A stretch of DNA of 64,000 bases from Corynebacterium kroppenstedtii (GCF_016894245.1 NZ_CP069792.1:744001-808000), one strand, 5' to 3'; positions 36,830-46,424 are shown, counted from the stretch's first letter. Numbers and translations are program-made. The notes: a model not told the origin generated them from the letters alone.

Positions 36830-37027
36830 ATGATGACAACAACGTGGACTGACGAAACACCGCAAGCCCGCAATATACGCAACCTCAAAAAAGCAATCAA
36901 AGGTTGCGAAAAGATGGGAATAATCCCATCACGGACGGCCTATAAACGCGCCAACCTGCCCGTACCCAAGAAAGCCACAAACGAATACCAGCAGCCTCCG
37001 CTGTGGAGGAAAATGATCAACTTCTGA
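36830..37027 (+). CDS. Orphan basic small protein
   Basis: A 65-residue basic protein (many Lys/Arg, C-terminus PPLWRKMINF) with no recognised family. Purine-rich GGATGGTGGGA precedes the ATG. A strong hairpin follows 30 bases after the stop, which supports a real transcript. The region is low in GC and looks accessory. Confidence 0.45.
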   Translation: MMTTTWTDETPQARNIRNLKKAIKGCEKMGIIPSRTAYKRANLPVPKKATNEYQQPPLWRKMINF

Positions 37028-37056
37028 CGACCCGTCTGGTAACCACGCGCCCCACC

Positions 37057-37088
37057 AATCCCCGCCACCACGGCGGGGATTCCTTTTC
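37057..37088 (+). terminator. Terminator downstream of the 36830 gene
   Basis: AATCCCCGCC (37057-37066) and GGCGGGGATT (37072-37081) form a perfect 10-bp stem, followed by CCTTTTCTT. Confidence 0.8.
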
Positions 37089-37543
37089 TTACCGACATAT
37101 ATGCGCGCCCGACGGTAAATGGGTCGTTGCTGAAATTGCACTGCCTGGCAGTCTCACGTGGATCCTCAGGCAGTTGGTGTATGCAGCTAAAGACACTAAT
37201 GCCATCAAAGATGGCTAAAAGCCGACACTAAGTGAACCGGCCTTAAGGACACAGCCGAAACTTCTGAAAAACACCTTCTACCACCCACACACACGGCGTC
37301 CTACTACCGACCTCTATAAGGGTAACTTTCCTGAGTCTATAGACATCTGAGATTGAACATGGTGAACTATGTTCAATGTTCTTAACACTTTCGATATTCG
37401 TTTCCCTATGTAGGAGGAGTCCAGGTTCCCCCGTGGCATATTTACGGCCTGAGTGAAGGGCATCTATATGGTTATTGCGTTTACACAGGTGTGGGGGCGA
37501 GGGAAAGCGAGATGCCACCAATACGAGGACAGGAGTTTAATTC
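37089..37543. promoter_or_regulatory. Intergenic region with a palindromic operator-like site
   Basis: No convincing gene. TTGAACAT (37353-37360) and ATGTTCAA (37369-37376) form a perfect 8-bp inverted repeat with an 8-base spacer, about 170 bases upstream of the 37544 gene. It looks like a regulator-binding site; the regulator is unknown. Confidence 0.4.
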
Positions 37544-37924
37544 GTGAGTTCAGCGACAAAACGAATTCTGAGCGTAGGCGTGGCCGGAATTCTCATGATT
37601 ATTGTGGCTTTTGTAGTAGGTGCAATCATCGGCGCAGATAACGCTACGACTGCATCTTCTGCCTTGTTAGACATGCTCTTTGTCGGGGGTGTGGGCGCCA
37701 TTTTCGGCGCTATCTTTGTCGGCATCTTTAAGAAGACTTCGACACACGTTAAATCAGTGCTAGGTATTGTCGGGTTAGTTGTAGCGCTTTTCTGTCAGTC
37801 AGTAATGGACCAGCAACAAGACTCGCCAGAAATCTTTTCTCCTGCGCTTCTGGTGTATCCAGCTCTGGGTCTAGTGATCATGTGCGTTATACATCCGTTG
37901 ATCGAAACTCGAAACGACCACTAG
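37544..37924 (+). CDS. Small four-helix membrane protein
   Basis: A 126-residue protein with four hydrophobic segments (about residues 8-28, 40-62, 69-88 and 101-118). The start is a GTG at 37544 with GGACAGGAG upstream. No family is recognised. It converges with nrdF. Confidence 0.55.
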   Translation: MSSATKRILSVGVAGILMIIVAFVVGAIIGADNATTASSALLDMLFVGGVGAIFGAIFVGIFKKTSTHVKSVLGIVGLVVALFCQSVMDQQQDSPEIFSPALLVYPALGLVIMCVIHPLIETRNDH

Positions 37925-38003
37925 CCCGCTTGGCGCACAGATTCGCATTCTGGTTTAAGGCTGTCCAGGCTGGCCAGCTACTCAATATTGCTTTACACGA
38001 CTG

Positions 38004-39056
38004 CTAAAAATCCCAGTCAGATTCCTCTGTCGCTTCGGTTTTTCCAATCACATAGGAAGCTCCGGAACCACTGAAGAAATCGTGCGTTTCTGATGCCTCC
38101 GGCGCGAGTGCAGCCAAAATATCTGGTTCCGTCAGCTCAGCTTCATCTTCATACAGGGCGGGATAACCAAGATTCATGAGAGCTTTATTCGCGTTGTAAT
38201 AGACAAAAGCCATAACGCCCGTAAAGTTCGGACGCGAGGTGAATGAGGATTCTGAACGCTGGTGAGAGTCATCGGGCACAGCGATATCGCCATACAACTC
38301 ACCAGAGTACGTTTTCTCCAAACTTAAAAGCTCATCCACGAGAGAATACGTAAACTCTTGGAGCTCATTTTTCCTCTCAGGGTGAGCATCGAGTCCCCGC
38401 TGAAATTTGTAGCCGGAATAATAACCGTGTACAGCTTTATCACGAAGGATAAGGCGAATCATGTCAGCGGTGTTCATGAGTTTAGCGCGACAGCTCAACC
38501 ACAATGGCAAATAAAATCCGGCGTATAAGAGCAGCGAGCTCAACAGTGTGGCCGCTACTTTCCGCTTTAGAGGATCTCGGCCATAGTAGTGTTTCATCAC
38601 CGTAGTGGCCCGCTGCTGGAGGACAGTGTTGCGCGTTGCCCACCTATAGGATTCCGTGATCTCTGGAGTACTGCACAACGTACTAAAAACACTGCTATAA
38701 CTCCTGGCATGTACAGACTGCATGAACGAGATATTGGTATATACCGCCTGCTCATGCTCGGTTCTGCCGTCCGGTATCTGACTCACTTCACCCACCGTCG
38801 CCTGAACAGTGTCAAGCAAAGTTAATCCGGTGAAGATTTTCACGGTAAGTTGGCGTAGATCGTCGGGTAGCGAATTCCAACTGGAAATATCATTGGACAG
38901 AGGTACTTTTTCCGGAAGCCAAAAATTTCCCGTCAACCGCTGCCACACTTCTAAGTCCTTCGGATCTTGTAAGCGATTCCAATTCACCGGCCTCAATGGC
39001 TTTTCGCCATATTTGGACCATTCAGCTGGAGTTATCGATTCATCGATATAAGACAA
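38004..39056 (-). CDS. nrdF: Ribonucleotide reductase beta subunit NrdF, class Ie (metal-free, QSK) type
   Basis: A 350-residue NrdF that generates the radical for NrdE. Compared with class Ib NrdF, three metal-binding glutamates are replaced: Gln113 (FMQSVHARSY, E. coli position 98), Ser173 (LLSSLLLYAGF, position 158) and Lys207 (RDKAVHG, position 192). Asp82, His116, His210 and the radical Tyr120 remain. This Gln/Ser/Lys set is the hallmark of the R2e-QSK group, which uses an NrdI-made DOPA radical and no metal. The C-terminus ends DWDF, the usual NrdE-docking tail. nrdI lies 14 bases upstream; nrdE is not in the window. Confidence 0.93.
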   Translation of the reverse strand: MSYIDESITPAEWSKYGEKPLRPVNWNRLQDPKDLEVWQRLTGNFWLPEKVPLSNDISSWNSLPDDLRQLTVKIFTGLTLLDTVQATVGEVSQIPDGRTEHEQAVYTNISFMQSVHARSYSSVFSTLCSTPEITESYRWATRNTVLQQRATTVMKHYYGRDPLKRKVAATLLSSLLLYAGFYLPLWLSCRAKLMNTADMIRLILRDKAVHGYYSGYKFQRGLDAHPERKNELQEFTYSLVDELLSLEKTYSGELYGDIAVPDDSHQRSESSFTSRPNFTGVMAFVYYNANKALMNLGYPALYEDEAELTEPDILAALAPEASETHDFFSGSGASYVIGKTEATEESDWDF

Positions 39057-39069
39057 ATCATTTTCCTCT

Positions 39070-39513
39070 CTATAGGGTTTCGTTTTCTTTGACGTGCTTC
39101 CAGAAATCCGTTAATCCATTCCGAACTTTTTCAACGTCACGGCTCGTCCCTAATAACTCGAATCTATAAAGTTCCGGAACATGGCATTTCGAGGCAATCA
39201 CGGGGCCTGCACAACAAAAAGCGGCCCCAAAGTTCGTGTTCCCGCTGGTTATCACTCCCCGTAATAAGCATCGGTTCTGTTCGTCGTTGAGAAAGCGAAT
39301 AACTTGGCGCGGAACCGCTCGAGCGATGTCCCCTCCCCCATAGGTTGGAGTGATAAGCACATACGGTTCCGACACATGAAGCTCAGGCTCTTTCAGCCTC
39401 ATCGGGATTCGGGCCGCGGGTAGGTGAAGTTTGTCCACGAAACGTGCGGTGTTTCCCGAGGCCGACGAAAAATAGACAAGGTGCGTCCCAGAGGCACTAG
39501 ATGGACTCGGCAT
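39070..39513 (-). CDS. nrdI: Flavodoxin-like NrdI
   Basis: A 147-residue flavodoxin-like protein from the ATG at 39513 (GGGAGA upstream; a longer frame to 39591 is less likely). FMN-binding segments are visible: [22 protein letters not shown] and [12 protein letters not shown]. NrdI supplies superoxide to NrdF: for class Ib it oxidises the Mn site, for class Ie it converts the radical tyrosine to DOPA. Pairing with the QSK NrdF supports the latter. Confidence 0.92.
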   Translation of the reverse strand: MPSPSSASGTHLVYFSSASGNTARFVDKLHLPAARIPMRLKEPELHVSEPYVLITPTYGGGDIARAVPRQVIRFLNDEQNRCLLRGVITSGNTNFGAAFCCAGPVIASKCHVPELYRFELLGTSRDVEKVRNGLTDFWKHVKENETL

Positions 39514-39590
39514 AGTTCTCCCACTTGGAGACGGATAGATCTCACGAGGGCTCGTTCGTCCCTCGTTGTTCAACGGGTTGAACTTTATCA

Positions 39591-39673
39591 TTCATCATGA
39601 TGAAATAACAACCTCAATAAATCCTCGCGCGCGGACTAGCGCATAAGAAGCCGCGGACTAGCGCATAAGAAGC
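39591..39673. promoter_or_regulatory. Palindrome and 22-bp tandem repeat upstream of nrdI
   Basis: TTCATCATGATGAA (39591-39604) is a perfect 14-base palindrome 78 bases before the nrdI start. A 22-base unit beginning CGCGGACTAGCGCATAAGAA is repeated perfectly at 39630-39651 and 39652-39673. Both are candidate regulator sites for the nrdIF transcript or the divergent gene. Confidence 0.45.
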
Positions 39674-39762
39674 AACGTCAGCGCCTTCAGCGCTACAGCG
39701 TGGGAGTTTCGTCGACAAGCCCCTACCGAGGGCGTGAGTGTTTTCTAATGAAAGGACGCATA

Positions 39763-40191
39763 ATGGCAACACTGACAGATCCAATGAAGGAAATGATCAG
39801 TCAGCACCTTCCGTTTTTGGCGACGGTGACTGACGCTGAGACCCTTCGGCCTAATCTCGGACCGAAGCGGTCGTTACGCGTGTGGGACGACCATACCTTG
39901 GTGTACAACGAGAACACCGGCCGTCAGCATTACGAAAATCTACGCGAGGGCTCACTGGCTGCCGTTGCGGTGGTGGACTGGGCTGAACTCGATGGATACA
40001 GGTTTATTGGTCCTGCGGAAATCCACCGCACCGGGCCGGTGTGGGACGCCTGCCTTGCTTATGCGGAGGCTCACGGTTACGCCCCACCCAAGGTGGGTGT
40101 TTTAATCCATGTTCAGCAGATCTATACGTTAATGATCGGTGCGCATGCCGGGGAACTTCTTGATAGCGATGACCCCGACTATCGCGTTTAA
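39763..40191 (+). CDS. Pyridoxamine 5'-phosphate oxidase-like FMN-binding protein
   Basis: A 142-residue split-barrel protein. FLATVTDAETLRPNLGPKRSLRVWDDHTLVYNENTGRQHYENLREG is the typical FMN-binding pattern of PNPOx-like proteins, and VDWAELDGYRFIGPAEI follows. These small proteins often act as flavin-dependent reductases or flavin carriers; the substrate is unknown. The ATG at 39763 has AAAGGA upstream; in-frame starts at 39748 and 39700 are less likely. Divergent from nrdIF. Confidence 0.8.
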   Translation: MATLTDPMKEMISQHLPFLATVTDAETLRPNLGPKRSLRVWDDHTLVYNENTGRQHYENLREGSLAAVAVVDWAELDGYRFIGPAEIHRTGPVWDACLAYAEAHGYAPPKVGVLIHVQQIYTLMIGAHAGELLDSDDPDYRV

Positions 40192-40297
40192 TGACCGGAT
40201 CAATGACCCTGGCGATTGGGAGTGCCCCCACTCCCCTTTATGAACCTCCCAACCGCCGAATCTGAGGTTGACGAGTCTTACGGTGACGACTCTGAGA

Positions 40298-41986
40298 TTA
40301 TGGAATCATCCAGCTCAACACTGTTGCCTGCAACCCGTTGATGATACATAGCGCGATCAGAAGCCCCACGCTCCAAAGGATCACCTTCCGGAGAATCTCG
40401 GACTCACGGCCAACCAAGCCAACTGCTGTCGCCACAATGGTTAAGTTCTGGGGGCTCACCAGCTTACCGACAACACCACCGGACGTATTCGATGCAACCA
40501 TGAGGGCAGGGTCAACATTCGCTTTTTCAGCCGCTGCCTGCTGTAGCGTCGAGAACAAAGCGTTCGCACTGGTGTCAGAACCAGTCACGGCAGTACCCAA
40601 CCAACCGAGAATCGGGGCAAAGAACGCAAATGCTGCCCCCACTCCAGCAATCCATGTACCCATTGTGATCGTCTGACCCGACTGGTTCATGACATAGGCC
40701 AGGGCGACCACGGAGGCAACGGTCAAAATGGAGAATTTCATCTTCACCAAATTCTCCCAATAAGCCTGGCCCAAAACCTTCAAAGACACCCGGTACACAG
40801 CGGCAACAATGAAACCTGAGATGATAAGCAATGTTCCTGGCGACGACAGCCAAGTGAATTCAAAGATGGTTGCTCCCGACACCTTGCCGTCTGCGGTCAG
40901 AATGTGGCCGTCCGAACCCGGCCAGTGAATCGTGACGTCTGTGCTCTTCAGGAAGTGTTTCACCGGATCGCACAACTCGGCCAAGGAGAAGACCACGAGA
41001 ACAAGGAGATACGGGAAGAGCGCCATGAACGTCCGGCCCGCGGTGAGCTCACGCTCTTCCGTTTCCTGTGCAACCGTCTCTGCACCTGCGACGTCTTGAG
41101 TACCAGCTTCCTGGTCCTCCTTTTGCCGTTCTACAAACAATCGCTCGCGGGCTTCTTCCGTTCCCTTCGGCTTCCACACACGCAACATGATCACGGTGGC
41201 AGCGACACCCATCAGAGCTGCCGCAATGTCAGTTAGTTCCACCGAGATGTAGTTAGAGAACACGAACTTGGTGAGGGAGAACACGAGGCCAATGACGAAA
41301 GCGATCGGCCAGCACTCTTTCAAACCACGCTTTCCGTCAACCAGAATGCACAGGAAGAGTGGGATAAAGACCGATAAAATAGGGGTCTGTCGGCCGACGA
41401 TGGCACCGATGTGCTGGTAATCAATTCCCGACAACGCGCCAGCGGTAATGATCGGCGTTGCCACAGCACCGAAGGCAACCGGAGCAGTATTGGCCACCAT
41501 GACCGACACCGCAGCACGCATGCGGGAGAATCCGATGGTCAAGAGCATGACACCGGTGATGGCCAGGGGCGCACCGAATCCGGCCAACGCTTCCAACATG
41601 CCACCGAAGCAGAATGCGATAAGAATTGCTTGCACGCGGGGATCGTCGGAAAGTCGATCGATGAGGGCTCGTAGATCCTGGAAGCGGCCCGAACGAACGG
41701 TGATCTCATAGAACCAGATCGCGGCGATGACGATCCACATGATCGGGAAGATGCCGAACACCGCGCCCTGAGTGGCAGCCAAGCCTGCAAGGTGGGCTGG
41801 CATTCCATAGGCTGCGATGGCAATGACGAAGGACACGGCCAAGGCGGTGAGACCGGCCCAATGCGCCTTCCACCGCAGTACTCCGAGTGTGACAAAGATT
41901 GTGGCCAAGGGGAGGAAAGCTACCAACGCGGAGACAAATAAATTATCTGCCAGCGGAGCCAAATCAGGCTGATAGGTGGAACTCAT
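40298..41986 (-). CDS. lldP: L-lactate permease
   Basis: A 562-residue transporter of the LctP family with about 13 helices. Family features: LGVLRWKAHWAGLTAL near the start, FGGMLEALAGFGAPLAITGVML, the large central cytoplasmic loop (about residues 270-330) and VGAAFAFFAPILGWLGTAVTGSDTSANALF. It imports lactate with protons. It lies downstream of lldD on the same strand, with a 403-base gap that carries a possible LldR site. Confidence 0.95.
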   Translation of the reverse strand: MSSTYQPDLAPLADNLFVSALVAFLPLATIFVTLGVLRWKAHWAGLTALAVSFVIAIAAYGMPAHLAGLAATQGAVFGIFPIMWIVIAAIWFYEITVRSGRFQDLRALIDRLSDDPRVQAILIAFCFGGMLEALAGFGAPLAITGVMLLTIGFSRMRAAVSVMVANTAPVAFGAVATPIITAGALSGIDYQHIGAIVGRQTPILSVFIPLFLCILVDGKRGLKECWPIAFVIGLVFSLTKFVFSNYISVELTDIAAALMGVAATVIMLRVWKPKGTEEARERLFVERQKEDQEAGTQDVAGAETVAQETEERELTAGRTFMALFPYLLVLVVFSLAELCDPVKHFLKSTDVTIHWPGSDGHILTADGKVSGATIFEFTWLSSPGTLLIISGFIVAAVYRVSLKVLGQAYWENLVKMKFSILTVASVVALAYVMNQSGQTITMGTWIAGVGAAFAFFAPILGWLGTAVTGSDTSANALFSTLQQAAAEKANVDPALMVASNTSGGVVGKLVSPQNLTIVATAVGLVGRESEILRKVILWSVGLLIALCIINGLQATVLSWMIP

Positions 41987-42103
41987 GACACCGGTTATTC
42001 TTACTTTTCAGGGGCATCACTGAGTGATGCCGAGGGACAAACGACGCATCACCCAGACTGCTTCTCACACACCAGCAGAAAATAGTGATGTAAAGCACTT
42101 ACG

Positions 42104-42114
42104 TGGTTAAACCA
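42104..42114. promoter_or_regulatory. Predicted LldR-type GntR operator upstream of lldP
   Basis: TGGTTAAACCA fits the GntR/FadR-type consensus TNGTNNNACNA that LldR uses in lactate operons. It lies about 120 bases upstream of the lldP start, in a 403-base intergenic region (41987-42389) with no gene. Confidence 0.55.
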
Positions 42115-42389
42115 CCGTATTAGTCACATCCTCTACGATCACCCTAAACGGGTCAAAAATCGTGATAATGAGACAACTAAAAACCACGGTAAACCGCAGG
42201 AATACGTCAGACAGGTCCCCGTTTTTACCCCCAAATGGGAACCTAAAGACGCAACCGGTTCACCGTGGCGTCAAACATATTCACTGGCAATCAGACGGCC
42301 AGCGTGCACAACCGCACCCGCGGCGGCGCTAAAGGCTAGCCCTCAGACTGGTGAAAGAACTGTTAAAGAACTAGCCCTCCCGCTGCGGG

Positions 42390-43646
42390 TTACACAGTTG
42401 CATCGTCGCGTGACGAGTCCACACGATTAAAACGAGTGAGCTGCGTAACATGCTGAGGTCCTAGCTCTTCAATGCTCGTGACCTGCAACAACTTCATGGT
42501 CCGTTCTATCTGCGACCGCAAGATTTCGATGGTGCGGTCCACACCAGCACGGCCACCAGCCATCAAGCCGTACAGGTAAGCACGTCCAATCAAGGTGAAG
42601 TCCGCACCCAGGGCCAACGCGGCAACGATATCGGCACCGTTCATGATGCCGGTGTCCACCATGATCTCCACGTCTTTCCCGACTTCGCGGGCGACCTCGG
42701 GGAGAAGCAAGAATGGCACCGGTGCACGGTCGAGCTGTCGTCCACCGTGGTTAGACAACACAATCGCGTCGACGCCAAGATCGGCGAGCTTCTTCGAGTC
42801 CTCAAGGTTCTGGACGCCCTTCACGGCGAGCTTCCCGGGCCACATCTCACGAATCGTCTTCAAGTCATCGAAGCTGATCGTGGGGTCCATGGCGTTATTG
42901 AGCAGTTCGCCCACTGTGCCACCGGTCGAGCTCAAGGAAGCGAACTCCAGCGGAGGCGTCGTTAAGAAGTCAATCCACCACCAGGGGCGCGGAATAGCGT
43001 CGACGACGGTCTTCACCGTCAACTGCGGCGGAATGGAAAAACCGTGACGGACATCGCGCATACGGTTACCGGACACCGGTGTATCGACGGTGAAGAACAA
43101 GGTATCGAAACCGGCTTGTGCTGCGCGTTCAACCAACCCGTACGAGATTTCGCGCTTGCGCATCACGTACAGCTGGAACCAGTTACGTCCCGTCGGGTTG
43201 GTGGCTTTCACGTCTTCAATAGAAGTGGTACCCAGCGTCGACAGGCAGAAAGGAATGCCCGCAGCCCCGGCTGCACCTGCGCCCGCGACCTCCCCTTCAG
43301 TCTGCATGAGGCGAGTGAACCCCGTCGGCGCAATGCCGAATGGCAAAGAAGATGGACCGCCGAGAATCGAGGTGCTCATATCAATCGTTGAAGCGTCCTT
43401 CAGGATGGACGGGTGAAATTCCACGTCCTCAAATGCCTTGCGAGCACGGGCGATAGAAATCTCCCCTTCTGCAGCACCATCCGTGTAGTCGAACGCCGAT
43501 GCTGGAGTGCGACGCTTTGCAATCTTCCGCAAGTCATAAATCGTCAAAGCGCTTTCCAAACGACGCTTCTTCAAATTCAGCTCGGGCTTCTTAAAGTGCA
43601 GATATTCCCTAATTTCTTTCGGATTCGGGAACTGACGCTGAACCAC
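42390..43646 (-). CDS. lldD: L-lactate dehydrogenase (FMN, quinone-dependent)
   Basis: A 418-residue alpha-hydroxy-acid dehydrogenase that oxidises L-lactate to pyruvate at the membrane. Motifs: [21 protein letters not shown], the FMN-phosphate and active-site block [13 protein letters not shown] with the catalytic His and Arg, and [36 protein letters not shown]. The N-terminus is slightly extended, as in corynebacterial LldD. It precedes lldP, giving an uptake-plus-oxidation set. Confidence 0.96.
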   Translation of the reverse strand: MVQRQFPNPKEIREYLHFKKPELNLKKRRLESALTIYDLRKIAKRRTPASAFDYTDGAAEGEISIARARKAFEDVEFHPSILKDASTIDMSTSILGGPSSLPFGIAPTGFTRLMQTEGEVAGAGAAGAAGIPFCLSTLGTTSIEDVKATNPTGRNWFQLYVMRKREISYGLVERAAQAGFDTLFFTVDTPVSGNRMRDVRHGFSIPPQLTVKTVVDAIPRPWWWIDFLTTPPLEFASLSSTGGTVGELLNNAMDPTISFDDLKTIREMWPGKLAVKGVQNLEDSKKLADLGVDAIVLSNHGGRQLDRAPVPFLLLPEVAREVGKDVEIMVDTGIMNGADIVAALALGADFTLIGRAYLYGLMAGGRAGVDRTIEILRSQIERTMKLLQVTSIEELGPQHVTQLTRFNRVDSSRDDATV

Positions 43647-43802
43647 GGGGACTCCTATTCACAGGGCGTAAATATAGACATGCGCAAGGCTCGCTAACCT
43701 GACACCAATGCTGGCGCAACAAAAGCCCACAACATGAGGGTGAGGCACACGAGATTGTGCTAACTACATTGAGCCTAAACAATTGGTGAATGCATTAACA
43801 GT

Positions 43803-43813
43803 AGGTGTAACCA
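43803..43813. promoter_or_regulatory. Possible LldR-type operator upstream of lldD
   Basis: AGGTGTAACCA matches TNGTNNNACNA except for the first base and lies about 160 bases before lldD. Together with the 42104 site it suggests common lactate control. Confidence 0.4.
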
Positions 43814-43885
43814 TGCGGGGGTAGGCTAACTGCATTGATAGTGGACGTCACACCAAGTATGGCCATAGTTACTTAACAAGCCTGC

Positions 43886-44773
43886 TTATTCGGTGCCGTG
43901 GGTGACTTGTGATGCGCACGGACGCCATGCCCACCAGCCCATCGCCTTCGCGCACAGCACAACACCAAGAACGACCAACACGACGGCACCCCATCCAGCC
44001 GCCGAATAAAACGAAATCGGTGCTACCCCACCAATAGCACCACCGACGTAGTAGCCCCTCAGATACAAGCCGACGCCGGTCGACCTGGCGCCCGCGGCTA
44101 ACCTCCCCACCATGAGTGTTTCGGCTCCTTGACCAGCGAATACACCGACGCAGGACAGCGCGAGGCCGATAATCACCGCAGGAATCGTCGGAAAGAGAGT
44201 GAGGGCGAGACCGCCGACGCTCACGCTTTGTGACGCAAAAAACGGCCGGCGCGGACCCCACTTGTCCATCAGCGCTCCGAAACGTGGCGTCGTCACCGTT
44301 GGGATGAGGAATACGACAAAAATCAGACCAATGGTGCTGGTAGAAAGATCGAACGGTGGGTGCGTCAATGCCAGGGAGGCAAACGTAAACGGGGCAACCT
44401 GTTGGAACAGCAAGGCGAATCCCACCAGGGCCGGATAGGACCACGACGTCAACGCCGCCACGGACAGGACCGCCATCGCGGCCACAGCGGCCAGTATCAC
44501 CCGCCGACGGCCAATCCGATCGGACAACATCCCCGCAAAAGGAGCCGTTATGGCAACGGCCACCGTCGTTGTACTGATCGTCCAGGCTGCATTGGTGGTC
44601 GAGATATGCGCCCACACGGCGATGTCACCCAGGATCGGCTGCGTTGAATAAAGATTGAGAAGTGCGGTCATTCCTAATAAAACAACCGCACTTTTGATGA
44701 CGAGCGACACGTGGGTGTGTGGAGCACTGCTGGCCGACGCGGAATCGGCACCACCATCCGGAGTGGTGACCAT
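43886..44773 (-). CDS. MFS transporter with an apparent internal deletion
   Basis: A 295-residue major facilitator protein, about 100 residues shorter than the family. The first three helices are normal, including the MFS signature SDRIGRRRVIL. After LVGFALLFQQ the sequence moves directly to the segment that normally begins helix 7 (LTHPPFDLSTSTIGLIFVVFLI), then continues with MDKWGPRRPFF and helices 8-12. Helices 4-6 appear to be missing in frame. Loss of function is likely but not certain. Confidence 0.7.
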   Translation of the reverse strand: MVTTPDGGADSASASSAPHTHVSLVIKSAVVLLGMTALLNLYSTQPILGDIAVWAHISTTNAAWTISTTTVAVAITAPFAGMLSDRIGRRRVILAAVAAMAVLSVAALTSWSYPALVGFALLFQQVAPFTFASLALTHPPFDLSTSTIGLIFVVFLIPTVTTPRFGALMDKWGPRRPFFASQSVSVGGLALTLFPTIPAVIIGLALSCVGVFAGQGAETLMVGRLAAGARSTGVGLYLRGYYVGGAIGGVAPISFYSAAGWGAVVLVVLGVVLCAKAMGWWAWRPCASQVTHGTE

Positions 44774-45599
44774 ATGACCTCCGCACGGCTATTGACGACC
44801 TATTGGCACCACCTCTAGCTTGATCGACCAGGGAGTTACGAGTGTCGCTTCACAACTCGATACCAGTCCCCCGCGCATGGAACTACCACCTACACGGCGA
44901 AGAGGACACCTGCCATTTGCCAGCCTTCTATCGGCAGCGGAAACTACGTCTCCTCCCCGATAAACACAGGCCCACGAAAATAACCAGCGGAAAAACCACG
45001 TGGAATGCAAATAAACCAGCGGGGTATTCACCTAGGCTTTAAAGATCTCGCGTAAAGCCGGTAGTGGAAGACGTTTTAAAGCATCCGACACGAATTTACT
45101 TGCCCTCATATAATTTACTTACCCCCATATTTAGTCCCGATGTGCTTCACCAGTTATGCATTACGGGATAGACTCTTTCCTTTTAAGCCTATTCCCTCCC
45201 CACCATCAAGGTAAAAATAAGCCAATAGGCCATGCGACAAATGTTCTAAGATCAGATAGTTCCTCCCATTTCCTCAAACTCTCTACCTAAATCAACGACC
45301 ATCGTTAATTTCGAGTAGAGTTGATAATTCGTTTTCAATAACTCTAAATATGCTGTTCACGGGGTGTTTGACGCACATCTCGTACAATGTTAGGCCACGT
45401 CGTCATCTAATTTCTACCTAATTAAAAGCAGCAGATGTTTTAAACTACCGCTTTTCCTCACAGACAAATATCACAATCTCATTCATTTCACAGAAACGTC
45501 GTTTATAGAGTATCCTCAATTATTAGCTGAGAGAGAAACTCCAGCATCCGAAACCGCCAGATTTGACATAATCTGCACATCATATTTTTTGGGGGGAAA
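44774..45599. other. AT-rich intergenic region upstream of the secreted protease
   Basis: About 825 bases. From about 45050 it becomes strongly AT-rich compared with flanking genes. I see no gene with a credible start and family signature. The end near 45570 (TTTGACATAATCT) may hold the protease promoter, but -35/-10 spacing is not ideal. Confidence 0.45.
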
Positions 45600-46310
45600 G
45601 TGCGCCGCCTACTTCGCGCATCTATTGCCGCATTATCGATCACACTTGCTGCTGTTGGCATGCCCATGGCAGCTAACGATGCTCACGCCGTTGAGCACCC
45701 AACGTACTCACATCATCCGTGGCCTGACGCCTCGAAGGACTTCAAAACCAAAGGTGTCTTTACTACTCCGAACCAACGCACCATCACTGTCCACCAGGGA
45801 GCTACTATCCGTTCGGGTAGCGGCGGAACCTGCAGTATCACGTTGATCGGAGACCGTACCGGATACACAGCAGAGCACTGCTCTCACGGTCGGTGGACTC
45901 GAGGAACCGAGATCTTCGACCAATCGAACCATCGTATTGGACGGGTAGCGGCAATGAGTCGAGGTCTAGATGCCGTCAAGATTGATCTAGACTCCGCTGT
46001 CCGTGTCGACGGACGCTGGGAAAAACGGGACTATAACTCACTTAACGTGGGAGAACCTGTCCATGTCCTCGGACTCGGCCAGCGTTTCAACGAGTCTCGT
46101 GTTACCGATCGTCCCCTCATGGGCTGGAACGGGCGCCCCAATACTGTGGCCCTCGTTTCACCTCTTAATTCCAAACCCGGCACGTCGGGTGGAGCAATGG
46201 TCGATCGATACAATCGCGTCATCGGAATCAACGTCGGCTACCTGGAGAACTACACCGGAAAATATGGTGCCTACATCCCGTGGAACGTAGTCGATTCAGA
46301 ACTGCGATAA
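45600..46310 (+). CDS. Secreted trypsin-like serine protease
   Basis: A 236-residue exported protein: signal peptide to about residue 30 (MRRLLRASIAALS, then AANDAHA). The chymotrypsin-fold triad is His93 (GYTAEHC), Asp124 (GLDAVKID) and Ser196 (PGTSGGAM). Cys78 and Cys94 can bridge. It starts at a GTG with GGGGGG upstream. The product is likely an extracellular protease; the substrate is unknown. It lies beside a secreted lipase gene on the opposite strand. Confidence 0.88.
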   Translation: MRRLLRASIAALSITLAAVGMPMAANDAHAVEHPTYSHHPWPDASKDFKTKGVFTTPNQRTITVHQGATIRSGSGGTCSITLIGDRTGYTAEHCSHGRWTRGTEIFDQSNHRIGRVAAMSRGLDAVKIDLDSAVRVDGRWEKRDYNSLNVGEPVHVLGLGQRFNESRVTDRPLMGWNGRPNTVALVSPLNSKPGTSGGAMVDRYNRVIGINVGYLENYTGKYGAYIPWNVVDSELR

Positions 46311-46424
46311 ATACACATGTTAGGTGCACCCCAACCTGCACGGTGCACCTACACCACCGTCACTAAGCACCGTTATCACGTGCAATAACCTATTAGGCTT
46401 CTCCGGGATAAAGTCTTGGGCGAA

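Noticed and set aside
45031..45599. Possible gene in the AT-rich region before the serine protease
   Set aside because: No frame of reasonable length with a start signal; only short chance frames.
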